From contig NC_079209.1 of NCBI RefSeq assembly GCF_026745355.1, positions 28,724,865-28,788,864 of the forward strand: a stretch of DNA of 64,000 bases, in the 5' to 3' direction. Of the stretch, positions 21,739-33,523 are shown piece by piece (the first letter of the stretch is position 1; every line of letters begins with the position of its first letter). The DNA comes from Beta vulgaris subsp. vulgaris (Eukaryota; Streptophyta; Magnoliopsida; Caryophyllales; Amaranthaceae). The notes below the pieces were generated by a model, which did no database searches, was not told where the DNA came from, and saw only the letters and a list, made by a program, of their open reading frames with translations. The translations under genes were made by a program, and so were the position numbers.

Positions 21739-22871
21739 TGTAAGTGCAAGAGACACTCAAGAGGGGGGGTGAATTGAGTGTTTGTCCGAATGTTGTAACT
21801 TTTTCGATTATAGTAAGAACAGTAAAAGAACAGTTCTCTAGCAGCGGAAATAAAAGCAATGAATAAAACAACACCATGATTTAACGAGGTTCGACTTCTA
21901 ATAAGTCTACGTCCTCCACTCACTCACTCTTTTATTAATCAACTCAGAATAACAAAAGAATTACACTCAATCACTTATGCACCTATGCAAGATGATTCCC
22001 CAACTTCCACCTATGGAAGTTCGACTCAACCACCAACTATGATGGTCCAAATGAAGTTGATCCCTGATCAACTTCCCCAGCAAACTGAACTCACAGAATG
22101 CTCAAATACAATCAGTTTTTCTCTCAAAAATAAAACAGCCTTACACGCTTAGAATGAGAGTAATTTAAGATCTATGTGGTATTCAGGTTTATGCTTAGGT
22201 TTGAGAGTTCAAGAGATGAAGTGCTTTTGCTTAGAGTATTCTGAAAATATGCGTGCAAAAGCTTAGGTTTGTGTGCTAACAAAACTCCTTAAATAAGCCT
22301 TTGGTAAGTAAATATTTACATGATATTATGAGAGTATATTTTCCCTTGAAGTATGGAAATTATTCCAAGGAAAATATACTCATATAATATCATATATACA
22401 CTTACCATATTTAAGAAATCTTACTCACACAACAAACCATGCATCCGTGTATTTTTAAAATCACTTTTGCGCGGAAGGAAAGCTTTCCTAAAATACGAAT
22501 GCATGAAGTAAAACCTTGAGGACTGGTTCAGATCTGTTCCCAGACTGTTTCCAATCAACCAAGTTTTACTTGTAGTTGTGTATGACAATTAACCGAGGTT
22601 TCTTGTCATCCACAACTAGCTCATATCTCTAGTTTCAAACCTTTATAGTGCATCCAAACCTTTATACCACTTACATTGCATCTAAGACCTAAAAGCTACA
22701 ACTTGATCTTGGTCTTCATGCAATTCTTCAAGACTTGGCTTCACTAGCTTTGTCTTTCTATCCATTGAAGTCTTACTTTGGCACCTACACATGTAAATAG
22801 AAACATGTATGCAATATAATAGTTCAAGGTGGTTTGTCATCATTCAAAACTCAAAAATAGGGAACTTAACA
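21739..22871 (-). mobile_element. Sirevirus 3' LTR
   Basis: On the minus strand starts TGTTAAGTTCC and ends CTTGCACTTACA. It contains a long imperfect hairpin (22302-22407). It matches 40132-41270. Confidence 0.9.
22302..22407. repeat. Long inverted repeat inside the Sirevirus LTR
   Basis: Arms of about 45 bp run from TGGTAAGT and TGATATTATGAGAGTATATT on the left to AATATACTCATATAATATCA and ACTTACCA on the right, with a short central loop. The same structure is at 40698-40807 in the other LTR with a few changes. It was thus in the element before transposition; it may be a folded regulatory structure or an old miniature foldback insertion. Confidence 0.75.
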
Positions 22872-23349
22872 AATTCCCCCTTTTTGATTATGACAAACCT
22901 GAAGTTCCCCCTGCAAATAATATCATTAGTTTTGAGAACTTTTTCAAAAAGTTTGAATTCTTAAGAAAGAACTCAAGGCACTGGTCTCGTACTGTTCCTG
23001 CAGATTAAGCATCATTTACAAGTACACCAGTTCACAACTAACTAACAACAGTTTAAGAAAGAGTTTCTAAGTACCATGGAAATACAATAGACTAGAGCTC
23101 TTAGACTTCAACATGTATTCGCAAGAAGAACATCAGTAGTTGTTCAGACTTATTTCTAAGTCATTAGGGTGAAAAGAAGTAAAGTGCTTTAAATACACTC
23201 ACATCCAAACCACTTCTAGTCTATCACCTCTAACAAGGCACTCAGCCTTGTTCTAGTTGCTGCAACACACACAGGTTGTAACACCAGACCTGCTTCCCCC
23301 TAAGTAGGTGAAAAAGGTCACAGAACTTCACACCTGCTTCCCCTTTTGG
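22872..23349 (-). promoter_or_regulatory. Multiple polypurine tracts of the Sirevirus
   Basis: Minus-strand purine runs next to and upstream of the 3' LTR: CAAAAAGGGGGAATT at the LTR border (22872-22886), TTTGCAGGGGGAACTTC (22901-22917), CTTAGGGGGAAGCA (23291-23304) and CCAAAAGGGGAAGCAG (23334-23349). Repeated tracts of this kind are described for Sireviruses. The remainder of 22918-23640 is non-coding with no other feature I can support. Confidence 0.65.
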
Positions 23350-23641
23350 CATCATCAAAATAAATCAAGGGTACTATCAAAGGAACAAAACACAAGCAGT
23401 AGATAACTACTAAGTCAAGCTAAATAGGCAGCTCAAACAGCATTCTAGGGATGCTGATGCTACCAAAGTTCCTGTAGAGTACCAAAAGCTATTTGTCCTA
23501 AATAAGAGTTATTACAGACCAGTAGCATACCAAATTACATAAGATCAAATGTTTTTGTAATTTGGGAAAAAGGGGGTAACCAAAGATAAAGTTCAATAAA
23601 AGAGAGGGGTTAGCAGCAAAATAGAGTAAGAAAAGAAAAGA

Positions 23642-25626
23642 TTAATCAGCTCCAGAGTCGTTTTCAGTCCCATCATCTTCTTCCTCCTCCTCTGAAACAG
23701 CTTCTTCGTTTTCTTCCTCCTCCTCTTCTTCTTGCTCTTCCTCCTCCTCTTCTTCTTTCTCCTCGGAAACAGTTATCATCATCTTCATCACCAGCAGCAT
23801 GGGATGACTCTGCCTTTGCCTCAGAATCCTCTCGACCCTGAATACCAGCTTTGTCAAGGCGAACCTCAACTCTCCTGTAGGATTCTTGAAGAGCAGTCAA
23901 AGTTAGTAAACATATTCAGCATATTCTGCATCATCTGGTTCTGGTCACTCAACTGTTTCACCAAGGCATAAGTAGCCTGAACTGATTCCGTACTGGTCCC
24001 TTCACCAACAGCAGCACCCTTTGCTTCACTTTTCATTTTCGAAACCACCTATATGACATACCCTTCTGACCTATAATCTGATTCGTAAGTGAGACATGGT
24101 CCATAGTCTCCCACCATACGAATTTTCCAATGAGTAATACCAAGGTCAGCCATCCTCCATAGGGCAGTGCATGCTTAGCCTTCTCCACACAGCAGATCAT
24201 GTGACCCAATATCATAGCAGGGAGGTTGACTGGATATGTTCCATGAGACAGTATATGAGAACACTATCCATCAACGGACACTCATGCGGCCTTGTGCTAT
24301 GGAAACACAATCTTTGAGGCTATGGTATGAAAGATCCTCATGATGGGCTCCCTTAAGTGGCCAATGGTGTACCCCTGCTTAGGGTCAGGTGGACCAGTGA
24401 ACAACCTGGTCTGGATCTGTTCTGCTGTGAGGCCTTTAACTGTGGGCCAGTTCTCCCTTGAGTACTCATCAAGTCCCTTGTTTGGGACTTTGAGAATTTC
24501 AGCCAAAATCTTTCAGATAAATTAATGGGAGTGCCCTTAACAAAAGCAAAGTAGGACCCATCGTCCTTAGTATGCAGGTGTTCATAAAATTCCTCAACCA
24601 AAGGCATAAACACATCAAGTTCTTTGGCAAATAACACAGACCATTTCTGAAAGTCTAAAGCTTCCTTAACCTCATGCAAGAATTTCTGACCAACCCAACT
24701 CTTTGCAACAGAATAACCAACCAGAATAGACCTATCCCTCAAATCATACAAAGGTCGGGAGTGATAGACTTACTTTTCTTGGGTTTAGAACCCTCGCAGC
24801 AGCAATAGCAGCAACTTCCTCTTTTTGTCGGCTGGGAACATTCTGGTTCTGGTTCCTGCAAATCTCCTTGCCTTTGGAAGATTCAGCACCCTTCCTAGCA
24901 ACCGTCTTTATCCTTGTGCCTTGCTCAACAGCCTTAACACCCTCCTTCTTAGAAACTTCCCCCTCAACATCAGCATCTTCCTTCTTCTTTAATTTCTCCA
25001 CTGGTTTGGGTGAGATTGTAGGGGTAGAGATTTTGGACTTGGTGGTTTTGACTGGCGTTTTGGGGAATGGGTTTGGTAACCGTCTTCTCAACAGACTTAA
25101 CCGCTTTTGATGGCGGTTTCTTGGCAGCAACCTTCTTTGCCTTTTCAACTACAACATCCTCCTTCTCAACTTCTTCTTCCAGCTCCTGATTTTCCGGTTC
25201 AGACTCACCCACCGGCTCCGACTCCTTTTCAGATTCTGACTCATCTCCTCCGACTCCTCTGGCTTAGACTTCTCAACCGGTTTTGGTGCGGGAGCCTTTG
25301 ATTTTGGTGTGACAGACTTTTTGGGAGTGGTGGTTTTTTAACTTTGGGAGTGGCGGTTTTGGTGATTTTGGCGGTTGATTTTGGAATAACCGCTTTTGGG
25401 TGGTAGATTTGTGGTGGATTTGGGTGAGTTGTTTTTGAGTGGTGGATTTTGTGGTTGATGGCTTCTTGGAATTCCTCCGTATTAAAGGTTCTTCCTCCTC
25501 ATCTTCAACCTCTTCCTCCACAATCGGATCCTCCACTGGTTTAGCCACTTCCTTTGCTTTCTTAGTTATAATAGGAGATTCTTCAACCTCCTTTTCGACC
25601 AACCTAGTACTCCTTCTTTTTGACAT
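23642..25626 (-). pseudogene. Sirevirus 3' extra ORF (plant-transposon-protein-like)
   Basis: Lies downstream of RNase H on the sense strand of the element and starts at MSKRRSTRLVEKEVEESP (25626). Order: a Lys/Glu/Pro-rich low-complexity N-terminal half (KTPVKTTKSKISTPTISPKP region); a folded part with FYEHLHTKDDGSYFAFVKGT and FLKVPNKGL-like and HALPYGG segments, resembling the 'putative plant transposon protein' domain often annotated after Sirevirus pol; a Gln/Asn/Met coiled-coil-like segment (ALVKQLSDQNQMMQNMLNMF); and an acidic tail of Glu/Asp runs ending GTENDSGAD. At least five frameshifts or stops break it. Function unknown; similarity by eye only. Confidence 0.6.
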
Positions 25627-25831
25627 GATGAGACTGAATTCCCTCTGTTTTGAGCATTTGAGAATAAGAGAAGAAAAACTTGAACAATTTGTGTTTCAAG
25701 AATTCGAGAAAGAAAAGGTAGAAAAGAATTAGGGTTTGATCGAGAAAGAAATAAGCAACTAAAGAAAGAATCAGGAAAATATGTGATCAAAGAGAATAAG
25801 AGAAATAAGGAAAGTATGATCACATGCAAGA

Positions 25832-25843
25832 ATATATATAAGA
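25832..25843 (-). promoter_or_regulatory. Possible internal TATA box for the Sirevirus 3' ORF
   Basis: On the minus strand CTTATATATATT lies about 210 bp before the MSKRRS start codon. The interval is a pyrimidine-rich leader containing AAACCCTAA (25729-25737), a motif common in plant 5' untranslated regions. This looks like an independent promoter and leader, inferred from composition only. Confidence 0.4.
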
Positions 25844-26189
25844 TGGTAAGAAAGAAAAATCAAAGAGATATATCCGTTCTTCGCAAACTGCAGTTGCCTT
25901 AATTACAACCGTCACTTCATTTATTTTCCTAATTTGAAATTTGAAAAATAACAAATATTCAGAGAATAACCGCCTCAAGAATCTGGTTCCCAAGTGGTCT
26001 GCAACTGGTCTGTACCAACTTACCGTTTTAAGACTTATGCTTATATACCCAAGTACTAAGATGATCAGTTCAGCATCGCATAAGAACTTTGTAAGCCCTA
26101 AAAAGCAAAAGAAAAATGTACAAAAAAAAAATATATACACAAATTGACATCATTTGACTAGCCAAAGGGACAAGTCAAGACATAAGAGC

Positions 26190-26893
26190 TCATTGTCTAA
26201 TCTTAATCATACCCAACAAGGTACGAAACTTGATGAACACTTCTCTGCTCAAAGGTTTTGTAAATATGTCAGCTAGTTGATCTTCTGACCTGCAAAACTC
26301 CAACTCAACATTACCTTTTTCAACATTGTCCCTTAGAAAATGATGCCTAATCTCAATATGCTTGGTTTTAGAATGCTGGACAGGATTTTTCGAAATATTG
26401 ATTGCACTTGTGTTATCACATAAAATAGGAACACTTCCGAAACAGACCCCAAAATCCTTTAGTTGTGACTTTATCCACAAGAGTTGAGCACAGCACAAAG
26501 CAGCAGCAATGTACTCAGACTCAGCTGTGGATAATGCTACAGAATTTTGTTTCTTAGATCCCCATGAAATGAGACAAGAACCTAAGAAGTGGGCCATTCC
26601 AGAAGTACTCTTCCTGTCCACAATAAAACCAGCAAAGTCAGCATCTGTGTATCCAATGAGGCTCATGCTGCTGCCCTTTGGATACCACAAACACAAATCA
26701 TCAGTACCATTGAGATATTAAGAATCCTTTTAACAGCCTTTAGGTGAGATTCTTTAGGGTTGCTTTGAAATCTCGCACACAACCCTACTGAAAACACTAT
26801 ATCTGGCCTACTGGCTGTTAAGTAAAGCAATGAGCCAATCATACCTCTGTATAGCGTGCCCTCAACATCCTTTCCCTTCTCATCAAGGCTCAA
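26190..26893 (-). pseudogene. Sirevirus RNase H
   Basis: C-terminal pol domain that removes RNA from the RNA:DNA hybrid. From 26893: MIGSLLYLTASRPDIVFSVG and LKAVKRILN, a frameshift near 26690, then LIGYTDADFAGFIVDRKSTS, ALSTAESEYIAAALCCAQLL, LCDNTSAINISKNPVQH and HIEIRHHFLRDNVE, ending LADIFTKPL and a stop at 26190. Catalytic D, E and D positions are present. Confidence 0.85.
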
Positions 26894-27760
26894 TTTTGTA
26901 GAAGTTGGAATAGGTGTTTCATAGGACTTGCTATCTGCAGACCATACCTCTTCTACAGCTCCTTGAGGTATTTCTGTTGATGGATCATGATTCCATCTTT
27001 GGTTTGCTTGATTTGAAGACCAAGGAAGAATCCAAGTTCTCCCATCATACTCATCTCAAATTCGCTCTTCATCAAATCTGCAAACTCATTACACAAATCA
27101 GGATTAGTAGCTCCAAACAAAATATCATCAACATATATTTGGACCACTAACAGATCAGTTCCCCTTTCTTTCAAGAATAGTGTCTTGTCAACTGATCCTC
27201 TCTTATAGCCATTTTCTAAAAGAAAACTGGAAAGTCTCTCATACCAAGCTCTAGGAGCTTGTTTGAGCCCATAAAGAGCTTTGTCGAGTTTAAAAACATG
27301 ATTAGGCAAGTCACTATCCTCAAAACCAGGGGGCTGCTTCACATACACATCTTCTTTCAAATAGCCATTAAGAAAGGTTGTCTTAACATCCATTTGAAAG
27401 AGTTTAAAGTTCATTTGAGCAGCAAATGCAATTAATATCCTGATAGCTTCAAGCCTGGCTACTGGAGCAAAGGTTTCATCATAATCAATTCCTTCTTGTT
27501 GATTAAACCCTTGAACCACTAGCCTAGCTTTGTTTCTGACTATAATTCCTGAATACCCATTTAGTTCCAATAACAGACATGTTCTCCGTCCTGGGTTCAA
27601 GATGCCATACTTGATTTCTCTCAAACTGATTGAGTTCATCTTGCATGGCTAGAACCCAATCTGGATCCGTTAAAGCAACCTTATAGTCAGTAGGTTCAAC
27701 ATTTGATAAGAAGGAATAGAATGCACAAAAGTTTTGCAAAGTAGAGTTCCTTGTCTGCAC
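26893..27760 (-). pseudogene. Sirevirus reverse transcriptase
   Basis: Copia-type RT on the minus strand. [19 protein letters not shown] and IGTKWVFRN begin the domain. After a frameshift near 27540 come [67 protein letters not shown] and the catalytic IYVDDILFG. The usual KSAFLNG reads KTTFLNG. Frameshifts at both ends separate it from integrase and RNase H. Confidence 0.85.
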
Positions 27761-27799
27761 CCCCTTGTTAATATCACTATGATTAGATCAGTGGGGTGA

Positions 27800-28990
27800 G
27801 AGGATTGTACTTAAAAGATTTGTTCTATCAAGTTTGCATTTGTGCCTTCTAATGTTGAACCTGTTCCTGTACTGGTTCCCCCTGTCTCATTGTTTGTTTT
27901 AGCAGGTGAACTAGTTTCCATAGTGGTCTCATCTGCATCATCTTCATGTGGATGAGCATCTGAGTCACTATCTCCTTCCTTTACCTCTTGAGCTACCTGA
28001 TTCTGTGCTGGACCAGACTCTTCCTCTCTATGAGAGTTGTGTGGTGAGCCTGGTTCACACCTTCTTCATCCTTAGCCCTGTAAAGTTCAGCATACCAATT
28101 TCGAACTCATCAGCATCTTCAACCTGCACATGCTTGCTGAACATGTTAGTCTCATCAAACAAGACATGGATACTTTCTTCAACACACAAGGTTCTTTTAT
28201 TGAAAACTTTGTATGCCTTGCTGTGTGAAGAGTATCCAACGAAAACAGCCTCATCACTCCAAGATCAAACTTGTCCAAACTTGATTTACCATTGTTGTGT
28301 ACAAAAATTTGCACCCAAAAATACGTAAATGTGTAATGTTTGGTTTTCTTCCCTAAGGAGCTCATAAGGTGTTTTCTTAGTAAAGGTCTCAACATTACTC
28401 TTTCAAAATATAACACGCAGTACTCACAGCCTCAGCCCAGAAGTTTCGAGGAAGACCACTCTCTAGAAGCATTGTTCTTGCCATTTCTTCTAGAGTGCGA
28501 TTTTTCCTTTCAACCACTCCATTTTGTTGTGGAGTTCTAGGAGCTGAAAAATTGTGAGATACACCATGATCATTACAGTAGGTTACGAAGCTGACATTGT
28601 CAAATTCAGAACCATGATCAGACCGGATAGAGACCAGTTGATGACTAATCTTGTTTTGGACTTGTTTTACCAGAATTTCAAATTCTTCAAAAGTTTCATT
28701 TTTAAACTTCAAAAAGATTGTCCAAGTGAAAGAGAATAATCATCAACTAACACAAACACATAACTATGACCATTTCGACTTTGCACACGACATGGGCCCA
28801 CACAAGTCCATGTGTAAAGTTCGAAAGGTCTAGTTGTGCTTACAAACTTCTTTGGCTGAAAAGAGGACTTGACATGTTTACATTTAGCACATTCATGACA
28901 AATATGATCTGCAGCAAACTTGATGTTAGGTAAACCTGTCACCAAGTCTTGAGATCTCAGTTAATATTAGCAAAGAAAAACTTACATGTC
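27800..28990 (-). pseudogene. Sirevirus integrase
   Basis: Copia integrase pieces in shifting frames on the minus strand: CHECAKCKHVKSSF (zinc finger end), VFVLVDDYS (first catalytic aspartate region), SIRSDHGSEFDN (second) and SAPRTPQQNGVVERKNRTLE (glutamate region), then FWAEAVSTACYI. The C-terminal part to about 27800 is Ser/Glu/Thr-rich and degenerate. Multiple frameshifts make it non-functional. Confidence 0.8.
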
Positions 28991-30357
28991 CAAGTCTCTT
29001 ATGCCACAGCCAATGATCATCCTTTATAACACTAAGACAAGTGGCACTGGTCTTTGGAATCTGACTTAAAAAGTTATGTAAACATTGTTATGTCGAAATC
29101 CCTTGCAGACCAGTTCCCTTGTTTCAGTGTTGACTATATGACAAAGATTGGTTTCAAATTCAACATGGTTTCCTTTGTCACATAGTTGAGAAATGCTCAA
29201 GAGGTTATGTTTCAAACCTTCTACAAAGTAAACATCATTAATAGCTTGAAAATGTGTCTTACCAACTTTACCTATACCTTTAATCAAACCTTTGTATTAT
29301 GTCTCCAAAGTGACACTTCCTCCTTCATAGGCTACGAGTGAGAGAAATTGACTTTTATCTCCTGACATGTGTCTTGAGCAACCACTGTCCAAATACCAGT
29401 ATGGTTTTGCTCTCACTCTAACCTGCACAAACAAATCAAGGTTTAGTTTTAGGAACCCAGATTTTTTGGGTTCCTTGTCCTTGGAAATGGTTTGACTCTG
29501 TCCTTTCTAACCCAGATTTGTTTTACATTGGTCTTCTTTGTTTTATCATGTTTTCCATTGTTAGACCAATTGTGTGTGTGACCCTTCTGATAAAGGGCAT
29601 TGTGAACATGAGACTATTTCTTTTATCATGTTTTTGCTTAGTCCAACAAGTATTATAACATGACCATTCTTACCACAGTAGGTACATACGTGCATGTCCT
29701 TTGCAAACATGTACTTACCTCTCTTGAATTCAGAAATCCAAGTCTCATCTCTTCCCAACTTTGGTGCCTGTTGGGAACTGGTTCCAGAATACCCTAAACC
29801 AAACCAGGTTGTGAAGTCAGAATGTTTAAAGTACTCTGAGCATCGAGCAACCTGTTCATCTGTCTCAAGCAGTCACTCAAATCCTGTTCCTTGGTTTCAA
29901 GTTTCTTAAGTTGAGCTTCATTAAATTCTGCAGCAATGGCAAGATCCAACTTTGCCTTATGAAGCTCATCCTTAAGTTTTGAAACCGGTTCTGGATCTGG
30001 TTCAGAAGTGGTCGCAATGTTCTTGCCTTTTCTTAGTTCATATAATTCGGATTGAGATCACAAATCTTACCCTCATATTCCAAACATAAGTCTTCGACAT
30101 TAACACTAGGTACACTTGTGCTAGCAAAAGAAGCTTTCAAATCCACATACTCATTGAACAATTCTTCCACATCATCAATTATATAGTTATGAGCCAAAAT
30201 TAAATCAGAATGTTCTAAAGTAGAGCTACTCTATTTGAGTAACTCGAAATTTATACCTTCAACTTCAGCCTCCTTGAGTTTACTAAATCCTCTATCATTT
30301 TTTTGATAAAAATAAGTTTTTGAAAAATCTGATTGAGGTCTTAGCATCTCAAGCTCA
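28991..30357 (-). pseudogene. Sirevirus gag C-terminus and protease
   Basis: Left of CACTA-2 the gag C-terminal region continues, coiled-coil-like but broken (30357 to about 29900). A second knuckle follows (CTYCGKNGH, about 29660). The protease region holds a degraded SGCSRHMSGD motif (about 29360-29390, minus strand), YEGGSVTLE and IKGIGKVGK (29287). HNLLSISQLCDKGNHVEFET is the usual protease/integrase linker. Frames shift repeatedly. Confidence 0.65.
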
Positions 30358-30575
30358 CACTAGTAGAAAAAACCTCAAATGCTCCGGTTTTTTAGGCCAC
30401 AAATGCTCCGTATTTGACGCGTAGCAAACGTCGCCCGAGCATTTGAGACTTTTACAAATGCTCCGGTTGTAACCGGAGCATTTGTAACACAAATTCTCCG
30501 GTTTTATCTTAAAAACCGGACCATTTATGTTACAAATGCTCCGGTTTTTAAGGTAAAACCGGAGCATTTGAGCCC
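30358..30575. repeat. CACTA-2 left terminal and subterminal repeats
   Basis: Six to eight copies of AAATGCTCCGG or its complement CCGGAGCATTT, in both orientations, within 215 bp of the terminus. Such arrays are the expected transposase-binding region of CACTA elements. Confidence 0.8.
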
Positions 30576-30599
30576 CTAAAAATTTAAAAAAAAAAAAAT

Positions 30600-31429
30600 T
30601 TTTTTTGGCTTTTTTATCCTAAATTGATGGACAATCATTTACATGTAGATAAAAGTTCCATTTATGATATTTTTGTTCATAAATACAAAATATAGTACAA
30701 ATAAATAACAATTAACATTAAGGTAAACTAATATATCCATATGAACATATTCCTTAAATGTTATAAGGACATCACATTTTTTGGAATCCCATGCACCAAA
30801 ACCATTTCTGGAGTTCCTCACCTTCCACCTTTTCTTTATCTACACAGGATACACACTGTTTTAGAAAGAAGAAGAAAATGATTGACAACACAATGTGTGT
30901 ACAGAATTACATTATGCTTCAGCTATATATTAGTACAAGATTAACACATATCAGATTCCAAATACTGGGAGGAGATTATCTATAAACATCTTGCCATCTT
31001 GGGATGAAAGTGATTAGCCTTGTAACGAAATCAATTAGTCAAGTGTGTTTCACAAAAGAAAAACTTTTGTTGTATAACGGTAATAGTGCAACTCTTCACA
31101 AAACCAACGATATAATTTACAAAAAGTTAGGTGTTGAAACTGTACTGCTAATAAGATGCTCCCAGGTGTAGAATATATTTGCAGACTCAAAGATCCCTTA
31201 ATAAATACTACCATTCAAGTATTTCACATTACATTTACGATTCCAACTTCTAAGTTAACAGATACAACTAAACCAATATGCGCAGAGCTCTGAGCCTCTG
31301 AAACAATATAGCATAAAAAATTATATATATCAAAGAGGATCGGATTAACATATGTGCTATATGAAGAAGGCAGCAAAGTAATTAATTTTGATATAAAAAT
31401 TGAGAATTACTCCCATCAGAAATTCATAC
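30600..31429. other. CACTA-2 interior without recognised gene
   Basis: AT-rich, no long ORF and no similarity I recognise. It lies downstream of the last captured exon on the minus strand, so it may hold a 3' untranslated region or terminator, but I see no specific signal. Confidence 0.35.
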
Positions 31430-31553
31430 CTTCTAAATGAGCACCCAATCCTTCCAAAACATTAGGATTAGCACGTACAACACACAATGCCACGTCAAGT
31501 GCTGATTGCAGGAGAGCTTTTACCTCACTTTGAACTAGATCAACAAGTTGCTC
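31430..31553 (-). pseudogene. Captured exon, FtsH-type protease C-terminal fragment
   Basis: The minus-strand frame reads EQLVDLVQSEVKALLQSALD and then VALCVVRANPNVLEGLGAHL. This resembles the C-terminal helical region of plastid FtsH-family zinc metalloproteases (FTSH12/FTSHi-like), an assignment from memory of the family. The piece is precisely bounded by an acceptor (TACAG|GAGC) and a donor (GAAG|GTATGA), so it behaves as one 124-bp exon. No AAA or HExxH segment is present, so it is only a fragment. Confidence 0.5.
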
Positions 31554-31779
31554 CTGTATTAAATTCTTAGGTTAATGCAACACCAATTAGATGAAGGGTT
31601 ACACAACGTAAAAACGAGAATGCTATAACATTGATATTATTATCATTGATATTTATGGGAGGGGTCTTCATTTGTGGGAGGGGTGTAAGTAAAGCCCAAT
31701 GCACCTCCAGATTAATATTACCATACAAATCAGATTGGATCTCGCTATAACTTATTACAAAGGAGATCGAGTAACTCAC

Positions 31780-32223
31780 CTTTGGAACAGCATATGGAGC
31801 ATGACAACCGAAAATTGAACGGACATCATCACAGTCATAAAATAGCTCGCTTGAACGATGAAGTTCATTATCAACACTTGAAATCACCCATCTAGTATCA
31901 GATATGCAATGCCACAGAGAAGATTTGAAACTAAAGTCATTCAGACCAGAGTTGTTGCTAGAGCTCCAAAAAAATTTATCACTGTAATGATCGTCCCATA
32001 GGACATCCAAAGTTTCTAAGAGATACTTGCATATCTCTTGGCTGCCATCCCTAGACAACAGCGAAAGCATATGAACTAGTTCAGGAGATTCCCAATCTCT
32101 AACCACCAATCCAGGGGACACGAGATTCCTGTCACAAATCATCTGATTATGCATAGGAGGAGATAAGTCAGCAACAGATTTCTCGGCAGGAACTACTTTG
32201 ACAAAATCCGTGACCCCTAACTT
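31780..32223 (-). pseudogene. Captured exon, NO VEIN-like protein fragment
   Basis: A 444-bp open segment bounded by acceptor TTTTCAG|AAG and donor CCAAAG|GTGAGT. It encodes KLGVTDFVKVVPAEKSVADL, SPELVHMLSLLSRDGSQEIC, LLETLDVLWDDHYSDK and ELFYDCDDVRSIFGCHAPYA. I associate this with the large plant nuclear protein NO VEIN (HSP90-like ATPase plus DUF3883), from recall rather than a search. The segment is intact across its length, a sign of recent capture or of selection. It would be an internal exon. Confidence 0.5.
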
Positions 32224-32564
32224 CTGAAAACATATTTTTTAGCTTCATCTCCATAAAAGATTGAAACTATATTACTTGGACTCAAGTACTCATTTCGGAC
32301 ATGTGTAGCAATTTTATGAAAAGTTTTCATTCTTGAAACAAAGTTGAAGTGTCGATACCCATATCGAAGTGTCAAAGACTCAAAATGAATACTTGAGGTA
32401 AAATGAAGAGTCCAATTAACCTAGGTAATGAACATACACTCACCTAATTGGTAGCACCACATACCATTCATTTATAATTATCCCGCACAAGACTAGATTA
32501 GATGTCAAGAAGTCCTTCTACCAAATTTAATTATATGGAGTAACAACTGCAGCTATGAACTACA

Positions 32565-32722
32565 TGTGGATGCAAGTGTATAGCCAGAGAAAGTCAGACA
32601 CTCAAGAAGCAATGTTATTTTAGCTTCTGGAATACTTTGCTCTTCTAGGAGTGATGCTATGGACTTAAGCGAATCTGTTGAACAAGATTTAGGTGCTGAA
32701 GGTGATGGACTGTCAAAAATCT
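32565..32722 (-). pseudogene. Possible further captured exon, unidentified
   Basis: On the minus strand an open frame follows a possible acceptor (TTTTTGACAG) and reads SPSPSAPKSCSTDSLKSIAS, then LLEEQSIPEAKITLLLECLT. Composition is coding-like, but I do not recognise it, and the donor side is unclear. Confidence 0.3.
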
Positions 32723-32754
32723 AGCAGTACTTATTTAAGTCTCTCTATTGGCCA

Positions 32755-32852
32755 GGAAAACTCTAGTTCCATGTCCTTGAGCTGAAGTTCGAGAATCTTC
32801 TTCGCTGCTTGTAAGACTGTGTCAGTTGATGATACAGTTAGGAGCATGCAAA
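32755..32852 (-). pseudogene. Captured CBS-domain exon, third piece (partial)
   Basis: The minus-strand frame reads LLTVSSTDTVLQAAKKILEL, which continues the CBS-domain protein of the two exons to its right (TVSP.DTVL.AAKKMLEL is the expected next segment of plant CBS/PB1 proteins). It then runs into unrelated sequence and a stop. Splice sites are not clear here. Confidence 0.5.
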
Positions 32853-32938
32853 TACATCCTTATTGTCTGTTAGATAAGTAAATTTAAAGACCTAAGATAC
32901 CAATTGGAACTTCTGAACAAACAAGAAATATTACCTAC

Positions 32939-33017
32939 TTTGAATGCTCAAAGAGAACTGTTGACAATGAAGGCCTGAAAATGCGCTCCATCAGTGCGTC
33001 GATGAATGTATTAGGGC
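32939..33017 (-). pseudogene. Captured CBS-domain exon, second piece
   Basis: The minus-strand segment encodes PNTFIDALMERIFRPSLSTV, then LFEHSK. It is bounded by acceptor TTCCAG|GCCC and donor AAA|GTAGGT. It follows on from the exon at 33196-33366, as in plant CBS/PB1-domain proteins (CBSCBSPB type). Confidence 0.65.
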
Positions 33018-33195
33018 CTGGAACCGAAATATAGTTAAAATAATTTGCCAAAATTGCGAATAATCTATCTGACTTAAGAGCACAGTATGAAATGTAAGTT
33101 CGAGAAGAAAGCAATGTAGAAGATGTGTAAGAGAGATGTAAAGATATTTTTGTTGCAAGAACTTTTTTGGTTTTAAAGTCATACTCTCCACTGAC

Positions 33196-33366
33196 CAGAA
33201 GATGATGACCCCCAATTTTTCTCAACACCTTCAACAGCTACAACAATGGCCTTCCCTTTCTCAGCTGCTCTCTCCATACGAGCAATGGCATCATATAAGC
33301 ACTTTGCTATGTCAAGTAAAGCAACAACCTCTCCATTTTCCACAACTGGTAGATATCTAAATCTTC
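33196..33366 (-). pseudogene. Captured CBS-domain exon, first piece
   Basis: The minus-strand frame reads RFRYLPVVENGEVVALLDIA, KCLYDAIARMERAAEKGKAI, then AVEGVEKNWG. This is a strong match by eye to the end of the second CBS motif of plant CBSCBSPB proteins. Acceptor TTTTGCAG|GAAG and donor CTTCTG|GTCAGT flank it. No PB1 domain or membrane segment is captured. Confidence 0.7.
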
Positions 33367-33523
33367 CTGCAAAATAGTATACAATATTAAAAGATCAAAC
33401 TATAAACAATATTAAACTCAATTAAGGAAGTGTAAGTCAAATGATTTGATATAAGAACCATGTAAACGTTTTTGATGTGCATAACTGATAGTAGCTAATC
33501 TGCAGCAATACACAACAAAGATT

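Noticed and set aside
23732..23971. Leu/Phe-rich plus-strand ORF as a membrane protein
   Set aside because: It is the complement of the Glu-rich tail of the Sirevirus 3' ORF, which explains the hydrophobic bias.
31567..32154. Free-standing protein-coding gene
   Set aside because: The open frame is an internal exon with acceptor and donor sites; it has no start or end of its own and lies within CACTA-2.
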